NCBI GenBank assembly: GCA_017941235.1
Contig: JAGAWU010000021.1
Location: forward strand, 1-37,904
Reading direction: 5' to 3'
Source of the DNA: Bacilli bacterium
GTDB taxonomy: Bacteria > Bacillota_I > Bacilli_A > RF39 > UBA660
Length of the DNA stretch: 37,904 bases
Shown: positions 30,897-37,904 of the stretch, in pieces
How positions within the stretch are numbered: position 1 is the stretch's first letter
Layout of the letters: each line of letters begins with the position of its first letter
Notes under the pieces: model-generated
Databases searched by the model: none
What the model saw: only the letters and a program-made list of their open reading frames with translations
Told to the model about the DNA's origin: nothing
Program-made: the position numbers and the translations under genes

Positions 30897-33584
30897 TTAT
30901 AAATTTAGCTTGTTTTTTAAATTTTTTAATCTATCTTTTCTAGTAATTCCTTTTTTCTCTTTCACTTCATTACTAATTGCAAATACTATTAAAATTGTTC
31001 CTACAACAAGTACATAAATCCACCAAGAAAGATTTAACCAAAAATCTTTTGTTAGTTTAAACACTGTAATTAGAAGTGATATTAAACTACATAATAATAG
31101 TGGACCTACTTTTGTTATATATGCAAATATTATTGCTATTAAGAATAATCCTATTAGAAGTATTGCACCAGATTCACTATCTAATAATCCTATTGTGATT
31201 AGATTATTTATAATTAATCCAATATATTCAAATACTTTATAATTTTTATTATATTTAGCAATTACTGTTCTTGTAATTAATAATATTAATACTGTAGTAA
31301 ATAATGATCCGAGTGCTACTATATGTATTAAATCAGCATCATTTAATATAATCATTACTAATATATAAATAAATATATACATTAATGTTTTAAATAAGTC
31401 TTTTTTCTTATCTTTAGTAATTAGGAAGTGGATTAAAGATGAAACTATTAGTATAAGCAAACACATATATTTATCATCATAGAATTCTTTTATATGAAAT
31501 ACTATATATATAAAGCTTAAAGCGCTATAATCATTTAAATCTTTTTTCTTATATGCAACAAATGTTAAAATACCTATTATTGCAAGTGAAACAATATACA
31601 TTATATCTGAATCTGATAATATAGAATTTTCTTTTAAATAAATTATTGGTATAAAACTAAGTATTGAGATGTATTTTAATTTATTATTTTTCTCAACGCC
31701 GAAGTTATAGAATAAAATACTTAATATAATATTTATTATTAATGAATGAATAGTTACTTCAAATATATATATTGATATAAATGATATTATGTATTGGAAT
31801 ACTAAATATTCTTTTACTTTTGATTTCTTTATTAAAATATTTAGTATTGTTATAACTATTGTAACTAATGGTATAGTTAATACTTGCAAACTTTCTAATT
31901 TATTAAATATTCTAATCGATAATAGATTTAAGAATAAGTATCCTATTACTTTATATATATTTTTATCTTTAAATATACCAGTTAAAATATATGTAATACT
32001 TATTAATAATAATACTGCTATGAATAATGTGTTTTCAAAATGAACAGATATATTTAATAGTAAAGAACTTATTACAAATATTGTATTTATTATTTTGAAA
32101 GATAAACTAAAGTCTTTACTTTTATTTTCTAAGACTATTCCTGTTATAAATAGTATAATACTAATTAGTGTTATAAAAAGTGTATTAATTTCTAATCTTA
32201 ATATTATATTTACCACTAGTAAGTTTATTAAGATTGGTATTAGGAATGTTATGAATTTTTTTAGTTTTTCATTAAATAAATATGTTATAGTTGTTATTAA
32301 TAGTACTATAGCTAATATTATGTATTCGTTTTTAGTTTCTGCTACTAATGTAATCATATATAGTAGTGGTATAAATAATAATATTTCTATAAATATTGAT
32401 GTAGATATTTTTTTATCTTTAATAACTTGATATAAAGTTAATAGTAATAATCCTATTAATAATCCTATTTCCATAACAATAAATTTTGTTGTGATTAGAG
32501 TTATTAAATTAAATACTATTATTTCAAATACTACTGGGTATATTCCATTATAGATATCTTTTCTATTTAATGTTATATCTACAACTATTTTACTTACTAA
32601 TAAATATATTATAAATAATGACAATGTTACTATTGTTAAACTATCATTTAATGATTCTATAAATAGTGCTGCTATCATTATTATTGAAAGTAATACATAT
32701 AATGTTGTACTGAATATTTTGTTAATTTTTTCACTATATAATGATAATAGTTTAGGAAGTAAATAGCTTATAAATGCAGTATATACTAATAGACTTATCA
32801 TTACTATATTAAAGTTGCTTGTGAATATTAGTGCTATTAGTATTACTGTTAAAGTATTAAATAAATAACTTCCTATGTTTAAAAAATTGTTTTTTCTCTT
32901 AAATGAGGCAATATAATATATTATTGATGTAATAAATGAGGCACTAGAAAGATATATATATTTACCAGTTCCATCAATTGACAAATACTCTCCTAAGACA
33001 CCAAATAGTGATACTGAAAATAATGCTATTGGCATATATGAAAGTGCTATGTTAAAAAATACTCTTCCTGTATCTTTTAAATCAAGTATATTTTCTGCTA
33101 TTTTTGATGTTATAAAGAATACTATTAACATTAAAAATAATATTAATGTTTTTAAATAGTTTGTAGATGTACTCCATGTTGTTGCTAAGAATAGTATTGC
33201 TGATAATATAACTAATACTGCTCCTGTAATTAATATAAAATTATTTTTAATTTCTTTTTCGTTTCGTTTTGGCTTTATAACTACTGGTGTTACTTCTTTA
33301 TTATCTGTGACTATTTTATCTTTAAAGTGTTTTTTATTAATTAAGTCATATCCACACTCTTTACAAAATTTTGCATTTTCTTTTATTTTTTGTCCACAAT
33401 TAGGACAAAAATGCCTTACAAAATTCTGCTTACTTTCTTCACTTGTTGAATTATCTTTTTTATTTGTTACTGTGTTGTTTTTTTGTATTTGGTTTTTTAA
33501 TCTTATTATTTCTTGTTTTAAATTATTATTTTGAATAATTAGAATAATAATCACTGCTAAAAAAGCAATTACAAGTAATCCCAT
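30897..33584 (-). CDS. Very large polytopic membrane protein with zinc ribbon
   Basis: An 895-residue protein. An N-terminal membrane segment (about 2-18) and a short coiled coil lead to a zinc ribbon, C-P-N-C-(x10)-C-x2-C-G (Cys60, 63, 74, 77). A basic linker and about 25 further membrane segments follow. It is similar in layout to DUF2157/SCO7613-type membrane proteins of Firmicutes, whose function is unknown. The charged ends and the ribbon should be cytoplasmic. GAGGAG precedes the start. It is monocistronic as far as can be seen. No transport signature is visible. Confidence 0.7.
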   Translation of the reverse strand: MGLLVIAFLAVIIILIIQNNNLKQEIIRLKNQIQKNNTVTNKKDNSTSEESKQNFVRHFCPNCGQKIKENAKFCKECGYDLINKKHFKDKIVTDNKEVTPVVIKPKRNEKEIKNNFILITGAVLVILSAILFLATTWSTSTNYLKTLILFLMLIVFFITSKIAENILDLKDTGRVFFNIALSYMPIALFSVSLFGVLGEYLSIDGTGKYIYLSSASFITSIIYYIASFKRKNNFLNIGSYLFNTLTVILIALIFTSNFNIVMISLLVYTAFISYLLPKLLSLYSEKINKIFSTTLYVLLSIIMIAALFIESLNDSLTIVTLSLFIIYLLVSKIVVDITLNRKDIYNGIYPVVFEIIVFNLITLITTKFIVMEIGLLIGLLLLTLYQVIKDKKISTSIFIEILLFIPLLYMITLVAETKNEYIILAIVLLITTITYLFNEKLKKFITFLIPILINLLVVNIILRLEINTLFITLISIILFITGIVLENKSKDFSLSFKIINTIFVISSLLLNISVHFENTLFIAVLLLISITYILTGIFKDKNIYKVIGYLFLNLLSIRIFNKLESLQVLTIPLVTIVITILNILIKKSKVKEYLVFQYIISFISIYIFEVTIHSLIINIILSILFYNFGVEKNNKLKYISILSFIPIIYLKENSILSDSDIMYIVSLAIIGILTFVAYKKKDLNDYSALSFIYIVFHIKEFYDDKYMCLLILIVSSLIHFLITKDKKKDLFKTLMYIFIYILVMIILNDADLIHIVALGSLFTTVLILLITRTVIAKYNKNYKVFEYIGLIINNLITIGLLDSESGAILLIGLFLIAIIFAYITKVGPLLLCSLISLLITVFKLTKDFWLNLSWWIYVLVVGTILIVFAISNEVKEKKGITRKDRLKNLKNKLNL

Positions 33585-33639
33585 TTTATCACTCCTCTAT
33601 TTATTTTATTATATCATATTTCCTTTATGTAAATAAAAA

Positions 33640-33660
33640 AATAAAGCAAAATGCTTTATT
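33640..33660 (-). terminator. Terminator of the tag operon
   Basis: AATAAAGC (33640-33647) pairs with GCTTTATT (33653-33660) around AAAAT, with a T run on the minus strand. It overlaps the tag stop. Confidence 0.75.
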
Positions 33661-34201
33661 TTCTAAAATCACAATCTAATTCATGATCATCTACAATTCC
33701 AATTGCTTGTAAGTAAGAATAAATTATCGTACTTCCAACAAACTTCATTCCTCTTTTTTGTAAGTCTTTTGATACTTCATCTGAAAGAGGTGAAGTTGTT
33801 TTTATTTGATTTCCTTCATTTCTTATTATCTTATTATCTGTAAAATGCCATATGTAATTTGAAAATGTTTTATATTCTTTTCTTATATTTATAAAAATCT
33901 TAGCATTTTCAATACTTGCTTTTATTTTTAATTTATTTCTAATTATATCTTTATTGTTCTTTAAATCTTCTATTTTTTTCTCATCGTATTTTGCTACTTT
34001 TTCATAATCAAAATTATCATAAGCTTTTTTAAATGAATCTCTTTTATTTAAAATACATTCCCAAGATAATCCTGCTTGAAATGATTCTAAAATAAGCATT
34101 TCAAATAAATAAGTATCATCATAAGAAGGTATTCCCCATTCTTCATCATGATATTTTATATATAATGTATTATTCGGATTAACCCATCTGCATCTTTTCA
34201 T
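33656..34201 (-). CDS. tag: DNA-3-methyladenine glycosylase I (Tag)
   Basis: Tag excises 3-methyladenine from alkylated DNA as the first step of base excision repair. The 181-residue product has the helix-hairpin-helix family layout. Cys4, His18, His173 and Cys177 are at the positions of the zinc site of the E. coli enzyme. F-E-M-L-I-L-E-S-F-Q-A-G-L-S-W carries the key Glu39. The length is normal. The start overlaps the Lgt-like gene by 4 bp. Confidence 0.96.
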   Translation of the reverse strand: MKRCRWVNPNNTLYIKYHDEEWGIPSYDDTYLFEMLILESFQAGLSWECILNKRDSFKKAYDNFDYEKVAKYDEKKIEDLKNNKDIIRNKLKIKASIENAKIFINIRKEYKTFSNYIWHFTDNKIIRNEGNQIKTTSPLSDEVSKDLQKRGMKFVGSTIIYSYLQAIGIVDDHELDCDFRK

Positions 34202-34902
34202 ATTTTACTCCTTCTTTTTGCTTTATTATAAATAATAAATGCTATACTTATTATTATAAAAACTATACTAATTATTTGATTAGTTGATAAGAATATATTA
34301 GTATGAGAAATTCTTAAATAGTCTAAAAGAAATTTTGCTAATGCAGAAAGTATAATCACGTACCATATTATATTTTCACTTTTCTTTCTTTTATAAATAG
34401 TATTTGATACTATAAAAATTATAAAAAAAGTTATTGTTTCTAACAATTGAATAGGAAACACTGTGTACTCATATAAATGTGGATAACTTATACTAAATAT
34501 TCCACTATATTTTATACCATAGCAACAACCAGCAAAAAAACATCCTAATTTTGATATTGAATACATTAATGGTAAACTCATTATATAGGCCACTTTAATT
34601 CTTTTTTCATTTGATATTTTTTCAAATGTTAAACTTGCTATTATTAATCCAATTGCTCCACCATAACTTGATAGTCCTGCTGTTATTAAATTAACTTTTT
34701 CTTCTGAAGTAAATATTGTTAAATATTTTCCACCAAATAATATGAATGGTATTGATAAAACTATTGAAAGAAAAATGATTCTTTTTTCTATATTTTCTTT
34801 TCTTAGAAAAAAGTATATATAAAATATACTTAGTATTAATGATAAGACTATAAAAAATCCATAAAAATTAAATTTATTTTCACTAATTACAAATTGTAAC
34901 AT
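34198..34902 (-). CDS. Divergent Lgt-family (prolipoprotein diacylglyceryl transferase-like) membrane protein
   Basis: A 234-residue protein with seven or so membrane segments. Lgt-like features are G-L-S-S-Y-G-G-A-I-G in place of the H-G-G-L-x-G region, K-L-G-C-F-F-A-G-C-C-Y-G in place of GRxGNFxNxExYG, and F-P-I-Q-L-L-E. The conserved Arg and Asn of the Lgt signature are changed, so it may not acylate lipoproteins; it could be a paralogue with another lipid-transfer role. The ATG at 34902 overlaps the previous stop (TAATG) and follows GGAG, so the track of coupled genes runs zinc-ribbon protein, this gene, tag. Confidence 0.7.
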   Translation of the reverse strand: MLQFVISENKFNFYGFFIVLSLILSIFYIYFFLRKENIEKRIIFLSIVLSIPFILFGGKYLTIFTSEEKVNLITAGLSSYGGAIGLIIASLTFEKISNEKRIKVAYIMSLPLMYSISKLGCFFAGCCYGIKYSGIFSISYPHLYEYTVFPIQLLETITFFIIFIVSNTIYKRKKSENIIWYVIILSALAKFLLDYLRISHTNIFLSTNQIISIVFIIISIAFIIYNKAKRRSKI

Positions 34903-35387
34903 TAAAAGGCTCCAGATTGTCCACAATCATTAAGTATTTTAGCACATGCAATTACTATTACTATTATTAATATAAGACTTATTATTAATTCAACAATATA
35001 TATCCACATTAATACTTTACCAAATTTATTTTTTGGGTATTTAACTCTAACTACAATCATTAGTACAAATGCAATTAATGGTCCAACTCCTAATAAACTA
35101 ATAATTGGATTGTTAGTATTTTTTAAATTATCAGTTATTCCATAAAATATACCAGTTAGAATTGAAGGTATATATTTTAAAGCTAGTGAGATAAAACATA
35201 ATATATTTGCTTTGTTATTATCTTCTTGTTCATTATTGATTGTAATTGGTGTTTGAGGTTTTACTTCACTATTTTTATTTTCTTCATTAGTTTGGATTAC
35301 TTCATTTTTTCTTTCTATAACTGCTCCACAATTTGTACAAAAATTACTATCTTCTTCTATTTGTGATTTACATTTTGGACATAACAT
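34902..35387 (-). CDS. Zinc-ribbon membrane protein
   Basis: About 161 residues from the ATG at 35387, preceded by AGAGGTGG; an in-frame GTG at 35396 lies in that ribosome site. It begins M-L-C-P-K-C and has four zinc-binding cysteines (Cys3, 6, 17, 20) in a C-x2-C-x10-C-x2-C ribbon. A disordered Asn/Glu-rich linker and three membrane segments follow. Such zinc-ribbon membrane proteins are common in Firmicutes and uncharacterised. It is first in the three-gene unit with the Lgt-like protein and tag. Confidence 0.65.
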   Translation of the reverse strand: MLCPKCKSQIEEDSNFCTNCGAVIERKNEVIQTNEENKNSEVKPQTPITINNEQEDNNKANILCFISLALKYIPSILTGIFYGITDNLKNTNNPIISLLGVGPLIAFVLMIVVRVKYPKNKFGKVLMWIYIVELIISLILIIVIVIACAKILNDCGQSGAF

Positions 35388-35445
35388 TTTTACCACCTCT
35401 AATACTTTTATTTTAACATTTCTATTATTTTATAACAATATTGTA

Positions 35446-35866
35446 TTAACCTAGTGCTACATCTAAGATCATCATTAATATAAATCCAACTGCTACTCCA
35501 ATTGTTCCTAAATCAGAATGCTTTCCATCTTGAGATGATGGTATTAATTCTTCAACTACGACATATATCATTGCTCCTGCTGCGAATGATAACATAAATG
35601 GAAGAATATTTATTACTGTTTTTGTTAAAAGAATCGTTATTATTGCTCCAATTGGTTCAACTATTCCAGATAATGTACCTTTTATAAATGCAGTCATTTT
35701 AGTTTCACCTTCTGCTCTTAATGGCATAGAGATAATTGCTCCTTCTGGAAAGTTTTGAATTGCTATACCAAGAGCTAGAGCTGTTGCTCCCGCCATTGTT
35801 ATGTTGCTATTTCCTGCTAATGCACCTGCAAATGTTACACCTACTGCCATTCCTTCTGGTTGAGGT
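35446..35866 (-). pseudogene. ZIP (GufA/ZupT-type) metal transporter, 5' part separated by an integrated element
   Basis: The reading frame covers the C-terminal half of a ZIP-family zinc/divalent-metal importer: PEGMAVGVTFAGALAG, then GIAIQNFPEGAIISMPLR, SGIVEPIGAI and MIYVVVEELIPSSQ-DGKHSDLG. Family members begin this part with H-N-x-P-E-G. Here only P-E-G remains, preceded by Gln, Pro and a stop. A start at the ATG at 35850 would lack the first transmembrane segments and half of the metal site, so I call it a disrupted gene. The 5' half should lie beyond the element to the right of the window. Confidence 0.85.
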
Positions 35867-35872
35867 TAATTT
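35855..35872. other. Attachment-site junction of the integrative element
   Basis: ZIP coding homology (CCA GAA GGA ATG on the minus strand) stops at about 35859. The recombinase stop codon is at 35871-35873. The crossover must lie in this short interval. Large serine recombinases usually lie right beside their attachment site, which fits. The exact core dinucleotide cannot be given from one end. Confidence 0.7.
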
Positions 35873-37427
35873 AGAGTGTAGTTTTCTTAACTTCATTTAA
35901 TTTTTTAAAATTAAAATATATATCTATCTCTTTATTTTGATGTACCTCTATTCTATTTATGAGTAATTTCATTAGTTCCGGTGTAGGCTTTTCTAAAGAT
36001 AAATATTCTTTTATTAGCTTTTTAATTTCTTCAGCATTACTTCCCACCATATCACTTTTCATTTTTTCTAATTCAATATACTCTTTTTCTTTTTGCTTAA
36101 TATTGTCTTGAAATTTATTATATAATCTATCATACATAGTTTCTGTTATCTTATTTTCTAGCTTATCCATATACATTTTATCTATATTTCCATTTATAAT
36201 AAGTATATCTTTTTTTATTTTGTCTTGTAGAACACTATAATCAACAATTGATTTGCTGTTTTTCATATTTAGTTCAATTTTTCCTTCATCTATCTCTTTA
36301 AACAAATTTCTTAAATATGAAAGTATAGTATTTTCAAACTTTGTGTAATTAAATCCATGTGCAGTGCAAACTTTTAATTTTGAAAATCTACGATAATAGC
36401 TACAAATCATTCCCCAATTATTTCTATCTTTTTTTACTCCAATTTTATGCTTACATTCATAACAAACCATTAATCCATCTAAAAGAAAATAATTTTTCTT
36501 ATCTAGCCTTGTATAATTTTGTGCTATTTGCATTTTCTGTATTGCGTCAAATTTTGAAATTTCAACAATTGGTTCGTGAGTATTTTCTACAATATACCAT
36601 TGTTCTTCTGGATTTGGTCGTAGTTTTCTATTTTTATAACTTATTCTACTTCTTTTATTTTGAACTGTAACTCCTTTATATACTGGATTAGTTATAATTC
36701 TTTTTATTGCTTTATTACTCCAATATGTAAATTCATTATATCTTAACCTATGTGCTGTAGGAATATTGTTGTCAGTTAAATAATTCTTAATTGCCCCCAC
36801 ACTTTTACCTAAATATGCCATATCAAAAATTATTCTTACAATCTTTGCCTCTTCCTCACAAATTGCAAGTTTATTTTTATCATTTGGATCTTTAGTATAT
36901 CCAAGTGGAGTTTTACCTCCTACCCACTTTCCTTGTGATTGCATAGTATGAAGAGCTGTTCTTATTTTCTTAGATAAATCTTTTGAATACATATCATTTA
37001 AAATTGATTTAAAAGGTGCTATATCATTATTCCCATTATTTTCTGAAAATGTATCAATTCCATCAGTAACAGAAACATATCTTACATTATTTTCTGGAAA
37101 CCATTTTTCAATGTATTCTCCCGTTTCGATGTAATCACGCCCTAGACGAGATAAGTCTTTTGTAACAACCATATTTACTTTTCCTAAATTTATATCGTTT
37201 ATCATTCTCTTAAAATCTGGTCTATTAAAATTAGTTCCTGTATATCCTGGGTCAATGTAAACATCTACTAAATCATAATTTGCTCCAAGATTTTTTACAT
37301 ATTCCAAAAGTAATGTTTTTTGATTGGTAATACTCTCGCTTTCATCAAAGCCTTTGTCTACATCTTCTTTAGATAATCTTATATAAATGGCTACTTTATA
37401 TATTGTTCTAATTATTTCTCCAAGCAT
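35871..37427 (-). CDS. Large serine recombinase (integrase)
   Basis: A 518-residue site-specific recombinase. The N-terminal resolvase domain has Y-I-R-L-S-K-E-D with nucleophile Ser19, D-P-G-Y-T-G-T-N-F-x-R-P, and DLSRLGRDY with Arg94 and Arg97. A Recombinase domain follows (KTPLGY, AKIVRIIFDMAYLGKS, ITNPVYKG), then a zinc ribbon (C-Y-E-C ... C ... C) and a coiled-coil tail. It resembles TndX/TnpX/Ccr-type enzymes that insert and excise elements. The ATG at 37427 follows AAGGAGG; an upstream in-frame GTG at 37442 is less likely. The 3' end abuts the truncated ZIP gene. Confidence 0.95.
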   Translation of the reverse strand: MLGEIIRTIYKVAIYIRLSKEDVDKGFDESESITNQKTLLLEYVKNLGANYDLVDVYIDPGYTGTNFNRPDFKRMINDINLGKVNMVVTKDLSRLGRDYIETGEYIEKWFPENNVRYVSVTDGIDTFSENNGNNDIAPFKSILNDMYSKDLSKKIRTALHTMQSQGKWVGGKTPLGYTKDPNDKNKLAICEEEAKIVRIIFDMAYLGKSVGAIKNYLTDNNIPTAHRLRYNEFTYWSNKAIKRIITNPVYKGVTVQNKRSRISYKNRKLRPNPEEQWYIVENTHEPIVEISKFDAIQKMQIAQNYTRLDKKNYFLLDGLMVCYECKHKIGVKKDRNNWGMICSYYRRFSKLKVCTAHGFNYTKFENTILSYLRNLFKEIDEGKIELNMKNSKSIVDYSVLQDKIKKDILIINGNIDKMYMDKLENKITETMYDRLYNKFQDNIKQKEKEYIELEKMKSDMVGSNAEEIKKLIKEYLSLEKPTPELMKLLINRIEVHQNKEIDIYFNFKKLNEVKKTTL

Positions 37428-37539
37428 TTTTCCTCCTTCCACGCTTGAAAAAACAATTTGAATTCATGATGTTATTGTACCGTTGTTTAAATGTAATAGC
37501 AATATTTAAAACTCTAAATTCAAATTCTTTATTATAGCG

Positions 37540-37656
37540 TTAATTTTGGAAATGAGCAGTTTTAATAGCTGAAATGAGATAATCTGCTAATAACTTTTCA
37601 ATTTCTTCTCCCTTATCATCAAAAAATGAATTAATTTTAAAATCTCCGTCCATCAT
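37540..37656 (-). CDS. Small 38-residue protein upstream of the recombinase
   Basis: A short reading frame with a good ribosome site (GGGAAAGGCGG) and ATG-ATG start; 37653 is the alternative. The product begins M-M-D-G-D-F-K-I-N-S-F-F-D-D and continues as an amphipathic helix (EEIEKLLADYLISAIK). It runs in the same direction as the recombinase, 112 bp upstream. No family is recognised with confidence. An accessory or regulatory peptide of the element is possible. Confidence 0.5.
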   Translation of the reverse strand: MMDGDFKINSFFDDKGEEIEKLLADYLISAIKTAHFQN

Positions 37657-37768
37657 AAAACCGCCTTTCCCTTAATATGAAAATTATTGTCTTATATAAA
37701 ATTACTATGAACAAAAAATACTTTTATTCACATTTAAAGACAACAAAAAAGAGAGCTACATTTTGATA
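37657..37768. other. AT-rich spacer between the small gene and the IS end
   Basis: No gene is seen. It should contain the promoter of the small gene, but no confident -35/-10 pair is visible. Confidence 0.4.
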
Positions 37769-37904
37769 TGAACCCCGTTTCTTGGACATAGAAACGAGGT
37801 TTTTATATGGGTAAATTAAGTTATAAGGATAAAATAAATTTATATAAAGATAAGAAATCAGGATTATCAACAAGTTCGGTTTCAAAAAAATATGGAATTA
37901 GAAC
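37769..37904 (+). mobile_element. Left end of an IS3-family (IS150-like) insertion sequence
   Basis: TGAACCCCGTTTCTTGGACA at 37769 has the style of an IS150-group terminal repeat (TG start, then TTGGACA). It contains an imperfect hairpin: AACCCCGTTTCT (37771-37782) against AGAAACGAGGTT (37790-37801). An OrfA-like reading frame starts just after. Such a terminal hairpin can protect the transposase from outside transcription. The right end is beyond the window. Confidence 0.65.
37807..37904 (+). CDS. IS3-family transposase OrfA, N-terminal fragment (cut by window end)
   Basis: About 32 codons are visible from the ATG at 37807. They begin M-G-K-L-S-Y-K-D-K-I-N-L-Y, continue G-L-S-T-S-S-V-S-K-K-Y-G-I-R and run off the window. 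This is the helix-turn-helix start typical of OrfA proteins of IS3-family elements, which bind the element's ends and, after a frameshift, form part of the transposase. The frame is open to the last base. The start lies 38 bases inside the predicted terminal repeat, a normal spacing. Confidence 0.75.
   Translation, partial: MGKLSYKDKINLYKDKKSGLSTSSVSKKYGIR

Larger units (their letters stand above)
35857..37904. mobile_element. Left part of an integrative element (runs off the window)
   Basis: The region from the ZIP junction to the window end holds a large serine recombinase, a small unknown gene and the start of an IS3-family sequence. The element's size and cargo cannot be judged. It could be a prophage, an integrative conjugative element or a transposon of the Tn4451/Tn5397 kind. 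Confidence 0.7.

Noticed and set aside
35446..35850. An apparently complete 134-codon gene starting at the ATG at 35850
   Set aside because: ZIP homology continues upstream of this ATG (P-E-G) and the first half of the transporter is missing, so it is the 3' part of a gene broken by the integrative element.
1..37904. Mycoplasma-type genetic code suggested by the very high AT content
   Set aside because: TGA serves as a stop at overlapping gene ends (21435-21437, 34198-34200) and tryptophans are TGG; no gene needs TGA read-through.
1..37904. CRISPR arrays, tRNA and rRNA genes
   Set aside because: No regularly spaced repeats, cloverleaf-like sequences or rRNA-like conserved stretches were seen on either strand.

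Overview
The window looks like chromosomal DNA of an AT-rich, low-GC Gram-positive bacterium, probably an uncultured Bacilli-related gut lineage. Supporting signs are strong AGGAGG-type ribosome sites, ribosomal protein L27 carrying an N-terminal prepeptide next to the Prp protease, SipW/TasA-type secretion genes, CotZ/ExsY-type spore-surface proteins and a SUF operon led by an Rrf2 regulator. TGA is used as a stop (for example at the rrf2/sufC and lgt-like/tag overlaps) and tryptophan is TGG, so the code is the standard one and not the Mycoplasma code. Almost all genes lie on the minus strand. No rRNA, tRNA or CRISPR array was seen.

Layout, left to right. 1-1513: a structured intergenic element, a membrane-anchored EIIB-like protein that lacks the phosphorylatable cysteine, and two tandem plus-strand CotZ/ExsY-family genes behind a sigma-K-like promoter. 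1552-4279: a TasA/camelysin-like protein, a SipW-type signal peptidase with a long polytopic N-terminal half, and a membrane protein. 4486-11545: housekeeping blocks ruvA-ruvB-queA, yebC, a DUF192-like protein, an HPt-receiver protein, obg, and rplU-prp-rpmA with an L21-type leader. 11719-13847: a prealbumin-like protein with a partner sharing its C-terminal motif, an unknown membrane protein, and TspO. 13916-17383: a three-gene operon with a VanY-type carboxypeptidase domain fused in frame to the tRNA pseudouridine synthase TruB, between two single-pass membrane proteins. 17469-21839: a second TasA-like protein and rrf2-sufC-sufB-sufD. 21939-25522: DUF4186 and a four-gene operon with a lysozyme-like wall hydrolase and a DUF2974 alpha/beta hydrolase. 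25590-33584: peptidase E, a GtrB-type glycosyltransferase coupled to a GT-C membrane protein, a membrane HTH regulator with a DUF4097 protein, and an 895-residue zinc-ribbon membrane protein. 33656-35387: a zinc-ribbon protein, an Lgt-like protein and Tag glycosylase.

The right end (about 35857 onward) is inside an integrative element. A large serine recombinase lies immediately next to a truncated ZIP metal-transporter gene. The break falls in the codons for a conserved HNxPEG metal-binding motif, so the 5' half of the ZIP gene should lie beyond the far end of the element. A small 38-codon gene and the left end of an IS3-family insertion sequence follow.

The most unusual feature is the VanY-TruB fusion, which joins a peptidoglycan (or D-Ala-D-Ala) hydrolase domain with no signal peptide to an RNA-modifying enzyme. 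Other points of note are the Cys-to-Glu change in the EIIB-like protein, the extended SipW peptidase, the two proteins that end in the same short motif, and the ZIP gene used as an integration site.
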